Assembly: GCA_938028765.1 (NCBI GenBank)
Contig: CALIZF010000011.1
Location: 1 to 64,000, forward strand
Source of the DNA: an uncultured Paracoccaceae bacterium
GTDB lineage: Bacteria; Pseudomonadota; Alphaproteobacteria; Rhodobacterales; Rhodobacteraceae
Length of the DNA stretch: 64,000 nt
Direction of reading: 5' to 3'
A program made the position numbers and the translations under genes. This document shows positions 42,541 to 50,703 of the stretch, piece by piece. Under the pieces are notes generated by a model, which saw nothing but the letters and a program-made list of their open reading frames with translations, ran no database searches and had not been told where the DNA came from. Within the stretch, counting starts at the first letter, position 1; each line of letters begins with the position of its first letter.

Positions 42541-44100
42541 GTGCGGCCCGATCACGTCATCGTCGGGTCGGGCATCAACGCCCTCGTCGCGGCGGCCATG
42601 CTGGGGGCGAAGGGGCGGCGGGTGCTCGTGCTCGAACGCGAAGGGGTGGCGGGGGGGTGCATGCGCACCGAGCCGCTCGCCCCCGGCTTCGTGCATGACG
42701 TGATGGCGGCGACCTTCGTTCTGTTCCTGACCTCGCCCGCCTATGCCGCGCTGGCAGCGGGGTTGCACGCTCAAGGCCTCGAATTCTGCCACACCGCGCA
42801 CCCGACGGCGGTGCTGCGCCCGGACGGGTCGGCACTGGTGCTGACGACCGACCGGGCCGCCAATGCCGCAGCCTGGGATGCGCGGAGCGCGGGCGACGGG
42901 GCGGCGCACCTTGCTGACGTCGGCGGTATCGAGGCCGAGGCACCGTTCCTCTTCGCGTTGCTCGGCGGGCGTCTGTGGTCGTGGGACACCGCGCGGCTGT
43001 TGCTGCGCGAGGCGCGCCGGCGGGGCCCCCGGGGGCTGATGGCGTGGTTCGGCCAGGCGCTGGTGCCGGCGCGGGCCTGGCTGGAAGCGACCTACGCCAG
43101 CCCGGAGGTGCAGGCCCTGTGGGCGCCCTGGGTGCTGCACACCGGGCTGACGCCCGAGTCGGCCTATTCGGGCAAGATGGGCAAAGTCATCGCCTTTGCC
43201 CTCGAAGCTGCGGGGGCCCCGGTGGTGAAGGGCGGGGCGGGGGCGGCGGCGGCGGCCTTCGTCCGGCTGATCGAGGCGCAGGGCGGCGCGGTGCGCACGG
43301 GGGCGGACGTGGACCGAATCACGGTGCAGGGCGGCCGCGTGACGGGTGTGGCGCTGGCGGATGGCGAGCGGATCGGCTGCCCCTCGGTCCTTGCGTCGGT
43401 GACGCCGGCGCAGCTTTACGGCCGGCTTCTGCGCGATGTGAACCTGCCCGAAGACCGGGCGGCGGCCCGCGCCTTCCGCCACGGCCGGGCGAACTTCCAG
43501 CTGCATTTCGCGCTCGACGCCGAACCCGACTGGATCGCGCCGGGCCTCGCCGATGTGGCGCTGATCCACCTTGCGGACGGGATCGATTCGGTCTCGAAAT
43601 CCTCGAACGAGGCTGAACGCGGCCTGTTCCCGGAAACGCCCACGATCTGCGTCGGCCAGCCCCACCGGCTGGACCCCACGCGCGCCCCGGCGGGCAAGGC
43701 GATCCTCTGGTGTCAGATCCCCGACGCGCCCCGCTTGATCAAGGGCGACGCCGCCGGGCAGATCGCGGGGCGGACCTGGGACGCGGCGACGCGCGAGGCC
43801 TTCGCCGACCGGATCGAGGCGATCCTCGCGCGCCATATCCGCAACCTGCCCGCGGCACGGCTGGTGCGGCGGGCCTATTCGCCGGCCGACCTTCAGGAAA
43901 TGAACATCAACCTGACCGGCGGCGATCCCTACGGCGGCGCCTGCGCGGTGGACCAGTTCTTCCTGTGGCGTCCCTTCGCCCATTCCACCGGCGGCACGGG
44001 CCCTGTCCGCGGGCTGCACCACATCGGCGCGTCCACGCATCCCGGCCCCGGCCTCGGCGGCGGGTCGGGCTTTCTTGCGGCGAAGGCGCTCGGCGCATGA
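42541..44100 (+). CDS. FAD-dependent oxidoreductase, phytoene-desaturase-like (COG1233), paralogue 2
   Basis: A 519-residue flavoprotein starting at GTG 42541, one base after the cyclase stop. The Rossmann motif HVIVGSGINALVAAAML is at 5-21 with GVAGGCMRTE next, and the C-terminal FAD motif HHIGASTHPGPGLGGGSG. It shares GxGINAL, the RAPAG...LW block and the C-terminal plan with paralogue 1, so the two arms of the locus hold related enzymes, perhaps subunits of a heteromer or successive steps. Its stop overlaps the MarR start (ATGA). The substrate is unknown. Confidence 0.85.
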   Translation: MRPDHVIVGSGINALVAAAMLGAKGRRVLVLEREGVAGGCMRTEPLAPGFVHDVMAATFVLFLTSPAYAALAAGLHAQGLEFCHTAHPTAVLRPDGSALVLTTDRAANAAAWDARSAGDGAAHLADVGGIEAEAPFLFALLGGRLWSWDTARLLLREARRRGPRGLMAWFGQALVPARAWLEATYASPEVQALWAPWVLHTGLTPESAYSGKMGKVIAFALEAAGAPVVKGGAGAAAAAFVRLIEAQGGAVRTGADVDRITVQGGRVTGVALADGERIGCPSVLASVTPAQLYGRLLRDVNLPEDRAAARAFRHGRANFQLHFALDAEPDWIAPGLADVALIHLADGIDSVSKSSNEAERGLFPETPTICVGQPHRLDPTRAPAGKAILWCQIPDAPRLIKGDAAGQIAGRTWDAATREAFADRIEAILARHIRNLPAARLVRRAYSPADLQEMNINLTGGDPYGGACAVDQFFLWRPFAHSTGGTGPVRGLHHIGASTHPGPGLGGGSGFLAAKALGA

Positions 44101-44588
44101 ACGACGCGCGCGCGCCGGTCGCCGAGACGGAGCCTGCCGTGCCCAGGCTGGGCGAGATCGGGCTGCAGAACTTCGCGCCCTACCTGATGAACCGCATCAT
44201 GGGCCGTTACAATGCCGCGCTTCGGGCCGAGCTGGCGGCGCTCGGGCTGACGACGCCGAAGATGCGTGCGCTCGCCGTCCTGTCGGTGATCGACGGGCTG
44301 CCGATCTCGCAACTTGCCGTCCATGCGATCACGGAGCAGTCCACCCTGTCGCGCGCGCTGGACCAGCTTGCCGCCGAGGGCCTCGTCCGCCGCAGCCCCG
44401 ACCCGACCGACAGCCGCGCCGTGCGCGTCCACATCACCGAGGCCGGCCGCGCCGCATTCGAGGCATTGTGGCCGCACATGGCGGCCGCCTATGCCCGGAT
44501 GTTCCGCGGCATCTCCGAGGACGAACGCCGCGCCTTCGTGGGCACCCTGCAGAAGATCCACGCCAACATCCGCAAGCACGAGTTCTGA
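44097..44588 (+). CDS. MarR-family transcriptional regulator
   Basis: A 163-residue winged-helix regulator. The recognition region ISQLAVHAITEQSTLSRALDQLAAEGLV is at about 69-96 and the wing RRSPDPTDSRAVRVHIT at 97-113. MarR proteins usually repress nearby catabolic genes and are released by aromatic ligands. It is translationally coupled to the preceding FAD oxidoreductase and lies one base before iorA, so it controls its own operon in all likelihood, acting at the divergent promoter 41660-41747. Confidence 0.9.
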   Translation: MNDARAPVAETEPAVPRLGEIGLQNFAPYLMNRIMGRYNAALRAELAALGLTTPKMRALAVLSVIDGLPISQLAVHAITEQSTLSRALDQLAAEGLVRRSPDPTDSRAVRVHITEAGRAAFEALWPHMAAAYARMFRGISEDERRAFVGTLQKIHANIRKHEF

Positions 44589-44589
44589 C

Positions 44590-46737
44590 ATGGCCGAACG
44601 TTCCTTCAAGGCCGAGGTCGCGCACCTGCGCAAGGGCGCGGGCGACACTTTCACGGGCGAGGGGATCCTTGCCATCACCAAGGCGCTTCTGGAAAACGGC
44701 GTGGGCTATGTCGGCGGCTACCAGGGGGCCCCGATCAGCCACCTGATGGACGTTCTGGCAGACGCCGAGGACCTGCTGTCCGAGCTTGGCGTGCGGTTCG
44801 AGGCGAACGCCTCCGAAGCGGCGGCGGCCGCGATGCTGGCAGCGAGCGTCCATTACCCGATCCGCGGCGCGGTAACGTTCAAGGGCTCGGTCGGGGTCAA
44901 CGTCGCCTCCGACGCGCTGGCGAATCTTGCGTCCTCGGGCGTGACCGGCGGCGCGCTGGTCATCGTCGGCGAGGATTACGGCGAAGGCAGCTCCATCATG
45001 CAGGAACGCAGCCACGCCTTCGCCATGAAGTCGCAGTTCTGGCTGCTCGACCCGCGACCGAACCTGCCGTCTATCGTCAAGGCAGTGGGGGACGGGTTCG
45101 CGCTGTCGGAAGCGTCGAACACGCCGGTCATGATGATGGTGCGGATCCGGTCGTGCCATGTCACCGGCAGTTTCGCGTGCCGCGACAACGTCCGCCCGCA
45201 ACTTACTGTTCGAGAAGCGCTTTCCGCACCGCGGAAGGACTTTGCCCGGGTGGTGCTGCCGCCGATGTCCTACCAGCACGAGCAGGACAAGGTGAAGGTC
45301 CGCTGGCCGGCGGCCGAACGCTTCATCGTCGAGAACGGGCTCAACGAACGGTTCGGCCCCGCGACGGCACCCGTCGGGATCGTGGTGCAGGGGGGGATGT
45401 ACAATGGCGTGATCCGGGCGCTGCAACGGCTTGGTCTGGCCGACATCCACGGCGACACCGCGGTGCCGCTTTACGTGCTGAATGTGACCTACCCCCTTGT
45501 CGCGTCCGAGTTCCTCGATTTCTGCGCCGGCAAGGACGCGGTGCTGGTGGTCGAGGAAGGCCAGCCCGAGTTCATCGAGCAGCAACTGTCGACCTTCCTC
45601 TACCGCGCGAAGAGCCTCGTCCAATTGCACGGAAAGGATATCTTTCCGATGGCCGGCGAGCTGACCGGCAAGGTCATGCTCGATGCCGTGACGGCGTTCC
45701 TGAAACGCGCCGCGCCGCAGATGCTGCCGGCACAGGTCGTGGCGCCGAACGCGCCCGCGCCGCCGATCCCGGATCTGACGAAGACCGTGCCGATCCGCCC
45801 GCCGGGGTTCTGCACCGGCTGCCCCGAGCGCCCGATCTTCGCCGCGATGAAGCTGGTCGAGCGGGAACTCGGCCAGCACCAGATCAGCGCCGACATCGGC
45901 TGCCACCTGTTCGCAAGCCTGCCGCCCTTCGAGATCGGCGGGCAGACGATGGGCTATGGCCTCGGCCCGGCGTCGAACGCGGCCTTCGACGGCGGCGGTG
46001 CGAAGCGGGCGATCAGCATCCTCGGCGACGGGGGGTTCTGGCACAACGGCCTGTCGTCCTCGATCGGCAACATGGTGTTCAACAAGGCCGATGCCCTGAC
46101 GATCATCGTCGACAACTACTATTCCGCGGCGACCGGCGGGCAGGACATCCCCAGCTCGCGGGCCGACAACCCAACCAAGGCCACGCAGCACCCGATTTCG
46201 CGGGCGGTGCGGGGCGTGGGCGTCGAGTGGGTGCGCCAGATCGACCGCACCTACGACGTCAAGCGGATGCGCGACACCATCCGCGAGGCGTTGACGACCC
46301 CCGAGAAGGGGCCGAAGGTCATTGTCGCCTCGTCGGAATGCATGCTGAACCGGCAGCGGCGCGAAAAGCCGCAGCGCGCTGCGGCAATCAAGGCCGGGCA
46401 GCGGGTCGAGGTGCCGCGCTTCGGCGTCGATGAAGACGTCTGCACGGGCGACCACGCCTGCATCCGGCTGTCGGGTTGCCCCTCGCTGGGGCTGAAGCGC
46501 CTCGACGATCCCCTGCGCGACGATCCGGTGGCGCATATCGACCAGACCTGCGTGGGCTGCGGCAATTGCGGCGAGGTCGCGGATGCGGCTGTCCTGTGCC
46601 CGTCGTTCTACGAGGCGCGGGTGGTGCACAACCCCGGCCGGCTCGAGGCGTGGTGGGCGCGGCTGTCGGCCCGCGTCATCGCGGCGCTGCAGGCGCGGCG
46701 GGCGGCGCGGCGTCTGAGTTTCGGGGCGGCGGGATGA
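44590..46737 (+). CDS. iorA: IorA, indolepyruvate:ferredoxin oxidoreductase alpha subunit
   Basis: A 715-residue thiamine-diphosphate enzyme subunit. With IorB it oxidatively decarboxylates indolepyruvate and other arylpyruvates to aryl-acetyl-CoA, reducing ferredoxin. The N-terminal pyrimidine-binding domain has EANASEAAAAAMLAA. FCTGCPERP and ISILGDGGFWHNG with NNYYSAATGGQD-like DNYYSAATGG mark the ThDP/Mg site. The C-terminal ferredoxin domain has CTGDHACIRLSGC and CVGCGNCGEVADAAVLC. An Asp stands where the first motif would normally have a second Cys, a form I recall as common in proteobacterial IorA. It starts one base after the MarR stop. Confidence 0.92.
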   Translation: MAERSFKAEVAHLRKGAGDTFTGEGILAITKALLENGVGYVGGYQGAPISHLMDVLADAEDLLSELGVRFEANASEAAAAAMLAASVHYPIRGAVTFKGSVGVNVASDALANLASSGVTGGALVIVGEDYGEGSSIMQERSHAFAMKSQFWLLDPRPNLPSIVKAVGDGFALSEASNTPVMMMVRIRSCHVTGSFACRDNVRPQLTVREALSAPRKDFARVVLPPMSYQHEQDKVKVRWPAAERFIVENGLNERFGPATAPVGIVVQGGMYNGVIRALQRLGLADIHGDTAVPLYVLNVTYPLVASEFLDFCAGKDAVLVVEEGQPEFIEQQLSTFLYRAKSLVQLHGKDIFPMAGELTGKVMLDAVTAFLKRAAPQMLPAQVVAPNAPAPPIPDLTKTVPIRPPGFCTGCPERPIFAAMKLVERELGQHQISADIGCHLFASLPPFEIGGQTMGYGLGPASNAAFDGGGAKRAISILGDGGFWHNGLSSSIGNMVFNKADALTIIVDNYYSAATGGQDIPSSRADNPTKATQHPISRAVRGVGVEWVRQIDRTYDVKRMRDTIREALTTPEKGPKVIVASSECMLNRQRREKPQRAAAIKAGQRVEVPRFGVDEDVCTGDHACIRLSGCPSLGLKRLDDPLRDDPVAHIDQTCVGCGNCGEVADAAVLCPSFYEARVVHNPGRLEAWWARLSARVIAALQARRAARRLSFGAAG

Positions 46738-46819
46738 CGGCGCGGGCGATCGGGGGCGCCCAGCCGCCGCGGACGCTATCCGGAAGCCACGACGCCGGCA
46801 GACCGGAAGGGGCTGTGCG

Positions 46820-48373
46820 ATGACCGAGCAGATGCCGATCCCGGCCGCCCGCGCGCCCGATCCGCGGGTGCAGGCGATCATCAAGCTGGCGATCCTGGCC
46901 GTGGGCGGGCAGGGCGGCGGCGTTCTGACCGGCTGGATCGAGGATCTGGCCCGCGCGAACGGCTATGACGCGCAGGCGACCTCGGTCGCGGGCGTGGCGC
47001 AGCGGACGGGTGCCACGATCTACTATATCGAGATGGCGCCGGCCTCGGGCCGGGTGCCGGTGTTCTCGCTGGCACCTTCCGCGGGCGACGTCGATATCCT
47101 GATCGCCGCCGAGATGATGGAGGCCGGACGCGCGATCATCCGCGGCTTCGTGACGCCCGACCGCACGGTGCTGATCGCGTCCACGCACCGGATGCTGGCG
47201 GTCAGCGAGAAGATGGTGCCCGGCGACGGCATCGCCGACGCGGATGCGGTTCGGGCGGCGGCCGAGGTGGCAGCGGCGCGCCTGATCATGGCGGATTTCG
47301 AGGCGACGGCGGTCCGGTCCGGGTCGGTCATCTCGGCGGCGCTCTTCGGGGCGCTGGCGGCCTCGGGCGCGCTGCCGTTCCCGCGCGCGGCCTTCGAGGA
47401 CGCGATCCGCGCCAGCGGCAAGGGGGTGGAGCCGTCGCTGCGCGCCTTCGCGGCAGGCTTCGAGGCGGCGTCCGCCGGTGCCGCGCCGGCAGCCGCGGCG
47501 AAGGCAGCCATGCCTGCGGCCCCGCCTGCGCCGCAGGGGCCGAAGGCGCTGATGGCGGCCTGGGCGGCGCTCGAGGCGCGCGCGGCCGCCTACCCGGCGC
47601 CTGCGGCGGACATGGCGCGGCGGGGCCTTGCGAAGGTGGTCGATTTCCAGGACGCCGCATACGGGGCGGAATACCTCGACGCACTCGACCGGGTGCGGGC
47701 GGCCGATTCCGCCGCGCAGGGCTGGGTCCTGACGCGCGAGGCGGCGAAGTATCTGGCCAATGCGATGGCCTATGACGACGTGATCCGCGTGGCCGACCTC
47801 AAGACCCGGCCCGGCCGCACCGCGCGGGTGCGCGCCGAGATGGGCGCGAAGAGCGATACGGTGATGGCCGTCACCGAATACTTCCACCCCCGCGCGGAAG
47901 AGATCGTGGGTCTTCTGCCCGCCGCCATGGGGGCGCGCTGGCAGGCCGATCCGCGGCGGATGGCGCTGCTCGACCGGCTGTTCAACCGCGGACGGCGGTT
48001 GCGGTCGGACGGGCTGCCGGCGTTCCTTGCGCTATGGCTGATCGGTGGCCTGCGCGGCTGGCGCCGCCGCACCCTGCGCCACGCGGAAGAGGCCGCGCAC
48101 CGGTCGGCCTGGCTCGCCCGGGCGCTGTCCTTGGCGGGGCGGGACTACGGGCTGGCGGTCGAGGTGATCCGCTGCCGGCGGCTGATCAAGGGATATTCGG
48201 ACACCCACGCCCGCGGGCTGTCGAAGTTCGACCGCGTGATGGACGGGATCGCGCTGGTCGAGGGCAGGCCGGACGCGGCCGACTGGGCGCGGCGGCTGCG
48301 CGAGGCGGCGCTTCAGGACGAAGGCGGCAAGGCGCTGGAGGGCGCGATCGCCACCATCCGCAGCTTCGTCTGA
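46820..48373 (+). CDS. iorB: IorB-type indolepyruvate oxidoreductase beta subunit with long C-terminal domain
   Basis: A 517-residue protein. Residues about 20-215 are the gamma/beta-type POR domain with LAVGGQGGGVLTGWIEDLA and GVAQRTGATIYYIE. An Ala/Pro linker (about 218-236) leads to a roughly 280-residue C-terminal domain of the DUF6537 type found fused to IorB in proteobacteria (RGLAKVVDFQDAAYGAEYLDAL, TRPGRTARVRAEMGA). Archaeal IorB is only about 200 residues. An 82-bp gap follows iorA. The fused domain may replace a separate accessory or electron-transfer partner; this is inference. Confidence 0.9.
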   Translation: MTEQMPIPAARAPDPRVQAIIKLAILAVGGQGGGVLTGWIEDLARANGYDAQATSVAGVAQRTGATIYYIEMAPASGRVPVFSLAPSAGDVDILIAAEMMEAGRAIIRGFVTPDRTVLIASTHRMLAVSEKMVPGDGIADADAVRAAAEVAAARLIMADFEATAVRSGSVISAALFGALAASGALPFPRAAFEDAIRASGKGVEPSLRAFAAGFEAASAGAAPAAAAKAAMPAAPPAPQGPKALMAAWAALEARAAAYPAPAADMARRGLAKVVDFQDAAYGAEYLDALDRVRAADSAAQGWVLTREAAKYLANAMAYDDVIRVADLKTRPGRTARVRAEMGAKSDTVMAVTEYFHPRAEEIVGLLPAAMGARWQADPRRMALLDRLFNRGRRLRSDGLPAFLALWLIGGLRGWRRRTLRHAEEAAHRSAWLARALSLAGRDYGLAVEVIRCRRLIKGYSDTHARGLSKFDRVMDGIALVEGRPDAADWARRLREAALQDEGGKALEGAIATIRSFV

Positions 48374-48380
48374 TCGCGCG

Positions 48381-48947
48381 TCAGGGGATGATCCGGGTAT
48401 ACTTGATCCCGGCCAGCGTCGCGCCCGCAATCAGCCCCGACTGGCCAAAGACAAAGGGGATGACGGGCGAGGATTCGGTCGTGGACCGGCCGATCGACCC
48501 GCCCTCGGACGGGATGGCATAGCGCGCATCCGCCGCCAGCGCCCAGCCGTCGGAGGCCCGGAACTCGCCCAACGACGTCTCGGTCATGAAGAACAGCGCA
48601 TGGGCATACTGCTGCGCCCCGATCTGGAAGCCGATGGTGGCGCGGGTGGCCGAATAGTAGTCGACCGTCACGTCGTTGATGCGCAGGGCACCGCGCCCGT
48701 AGCCGCCGCCCACCCACAGGCCCGCCTCGGTGATCAGCGGCATCCACAGGATGCCGGCAGCCTGCCGGGCAAGCTGCCGCGTGTCGGGATAGCGGGAGAA
48801 CAGGAAATCGCGCGTCGCGTCCACGCGCGCGTCGATCTTGGCGGCGCCGGACGACCCGACGCCGTTCGCGCAGGCGCCCGTCGCGGCCGCGGCCGCGAAG
48901 GCCAGGAATGCGCGCCGGCCGGGGCGCGCGGGAAGGTAGGGTGCCAT
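48381..48947 (-). CDS. SYLF/YSC84-family lipid-binding protein
   Basis: A 188-residue exported protein with a signal sequence (RRAFLAFAAAAATGACANG; a lipobox-like TGAC is possible). The SYLF domain includes AAGILWMPLITEAGLWVGGGYGRGALR near 60-86, GFQIGAQQYAHALFFM near 100-115, and SSPVIPFVFGQSGLIAGATLAG near the end. Eukaryotic YSC84/SH3YL1 relatives bind phosphoinositides; bacterial roles are undefined, probably in the envelope. It converges with iorB (7-bp gap). The start at 48947 puts the signal peptide first. Confidence 0.85.
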   Translation of the reverse strand: MAPYLPARPGRRAFLAFAAAAATGACANGVGSSGAAKIDARVDATRDFLFSRYPDTRQLARQAAGILWMPLITEAGLWVGGGYGRGALRINDVTVDYYSATRATIGFQIGAQQYAHALFFMTETSLGEFRASDGWALAADARYAIPSEGGSIGRSTTESSPVIPFVFGQSGLIAGATLAGIKYTRIIP

Positions 48948-49047
48948 GATGCCGTCCTGCTCTGCCAGACCCGGGAACTCTGCCCCGCTCGTGCTAAATC
49001 TAGCGCAAACGGTGGCTGCTGTCACCCGATCTGCCGCGCATGGGCGG

Positions 49048-50046
49048 TCAGGCGCCGAGGGCGCGGGCGGCTGCAGGGGCGAAGTAGGTCAGCACGCCGT
49101 CGCAGCCCGCCCGCTTGAAGCAGGCAAGGCTTTCCAGCATCGCCCGTTCGCCGTCGATCCAGCCGTGCCCGGCGGCGGCGCGGATCATCGCGTATTCGCC
49201 CGACACCTGGTAGGCGAAAGTCGGCACGGCCAGTTCCCGCTTCACCCGCGTGCAGAGGTCGAGATAGGGCAGGCCCGGCTTGACCATCACCATGTCCGCG
49301 CCCTCGGCCAGATCGCGGGCGACGCAGGCCATCGCCTCGTCTCCGTTCGCAGGGTTGATCTGGTAGGTCTTCTTGTCGCCGACCAGCCGCCCCGACGCGC
49401 CGACCGCGTCGCGAAACGGGCCGTAGAAGGCCGACGCGAACTTGGCCGCATAGGACATGATCGTGACGTCCCCGTGCCCCGCCGCTTCCAGCGCCGCGCG
49501 GATCGCGCCGATGCGGCCGTCCATCATGTCGGACGGGCCGAGGATGTCAGCCCCCGCTTCGGCCTGCGCCAGCGCCATGCGCACCAGCGCCGCCACGCTT
49601 TCGTCGTTCAGGATCACGCCGTCGCGCACCAGCCCGTCGTGCCCGTTGGCGTTGTAGGGGTCGAGCGCGATGTCGGTCATCACCGCAAGCTCGGGCACCT
49701 CGCGCTTGAGCGCGCGGATGGCCCGGTTCGTCAGGTTCTCGGGGTTCCACGCCTCCTCGCAGCCCTCGGTGCGCAGGGCGGGATCGGTGTAGGGAAAGAG
49801 GCAGACCGCGGGAATGCCGAGGCGCGCGGCATCCTCGGCCGCGGCCAGCAGGCGGTCGAGCGACAGCCGCGCCACCCCCGGCATCGACGGAACCGGTTCC
49901 TCGACCCCCGCGCCGTCGCGGATGAAGACGGGCCAGATGAGGTCCTTCACCGACAGCCGTGTTTCCTGCACAAGATCGCGCAGCGCCGGGGTGCGGCGCA
50001 GCCGGCGGGGACGGAAGGCCGGGAAGGCGGGGCGCGGGCTGGGCAT
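49048..50046 (-). CDS. hemB: HemB, porphobilinogen synthase (5-aminolevulinate dehydratase)
   Basis: A 332-residue enzyme that condenses two 5-aminolevulinates to porphobilinogen in haem, chlorophyll and cobalamin synthesis. The Schiff-base lysines lie in SYAAKFASAFYGPFRDA and MVKPGLPYLD. The segment DIALDPYNANGHDG has Asp/Ala where zinc-dependent enzymes have cysteines, the metal-site type of alphaproteobacteria. Length is normal. Supply of haem fits the many c-type cytochromes of the sox system but the gene is housekeeping. It diverges from a small membrane-protein gene. Confidence 0.96.
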   Translation of the reverse strand: MPSPRPAFPAFRPRRLRRTPALRDLVQETRLSVKDLIWPVFIRDGAGVEEPVPSMPGVARLSLDRLLAAAEDAARLGIPAVCLFPYTDPALRTEGCEEAWNPENLTNRAIRALKREVPELAVMTDIALDPYNANGHDGLVRDGVILNDESVAALVRMALAQAEAGADILGPSDMMDGRIGAIRAALEAAGHGDVTIMSYAAKFASAFYGPFRDAVGASGRLVGDKKTYQINPANGDEAMACVARDLAEGADMVMVKPGLPYLDLCTRVKRELAVPTFAYQVSGEYAMIRAAAGHGWIDGERAMLESLACFKRAGCDGVLTYFAPAAARALGA

Positions 50047-50134
50047 CGGGGCCTCCGGTTCGGGCTTGCCAGCCCTGACGTGGCATGGTTTGACGCGGGC
50101 CTCAAGACAGGCGGTGCGGCGGGGCAGCAGGGCC

Positions 50135-50662
50135 GTGCAGTGGTACGAGACCATCTTCGAGCTGATCGACCTGCGGTCGTTCTCGAACCTGTGGTTCTGG
50201 ATCGCGCTCGCGGTCCTGTGGTCGTCGGCGGCCCATTTCGTGATGGGCGTTCCCTGGGACATGGTGATGCGCGCCCGCCGGCGCGGCGGCCAGGCCGCGG
50301 CCGACGTGGAAGCGCTGGCGCGGATCAACGCCGGACGGATCGCCTACATCGACGAGGTGGCCGGGCTCTGGCTGACCGGCATTGTCGCCGGAGTCCTGTC
50401 GGTGCTGTTCGTCCTCGGCTTCGTCTACCGCGTCGAGTTCTGCCAGGCGGTGTTCCTTCTCGCCTTTCCGATGACCTTCGTCGGCCTTTTGTCGATGCGC
50501 ACGGCGCGGGCGGTGCTGGCCGGCGAGGCGGCGGGCGAGGCGCTGTACCGCCGCCTGCGTCGGCAGCGGCGGGTCGTGCAGGCGATCGGGATGGTCGCGA
50601 TCTTCGTCACCGCGCTGTGGGGGATGTATCAGAACCTGAACGTCGCGGTCCTTGGGCTCTGA
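50135..50662 (+). CDS. Small integral membrane protein of Rhodobacteraceae
   Basis: A 175-residue protein starting at GTG 50135 (MQWYETIFELIDLRSFSNLWF). Four hydrophobic segments are visible: about 18-36, 77-97, 101-118 and 150-168. Short charged loops include MVMRARRRGGQ and RRLRRQRR. Similar proteins with the N-terminal FELIDMRSFSNLWFWI pattern have been annotated in this family as a component of the SufBCD complex, without experiment that I know of. It precedes mfd by 41 bp and may be cotranscribed. Confidence 0.7.
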   Translation: MQWYETIFELIDLRSFSNLWFWIALAVLWSSAAHFVMGVPWDMVMRARRRGGQAAADVEALARINAGRIAYIDEVAGLWLTGIVAGVLSVLFVLGFVYRVEFCQAVFLLAFPMTFVGLLSMRTARAVLAGEAAGEALYRRLRRQRRVVQAIGMVAIFVTALWGMYQNLNVAVLGL

Positions 50663-50703
50663 CGCGCGGTTGACGGCGGACGCAGGGCGGATAGGTGGGC
50701 GGC

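Noticed and set aside
40088..44100. Carotenoid biosynthesis cluster suggested by phytoene-desaturase-like proteins
   Set aside because: No crtB, crtE, crtY or photosynthesis genes are nearby, and the operon partners are a transporter, a cyclase-family hydrolase and IorAB.
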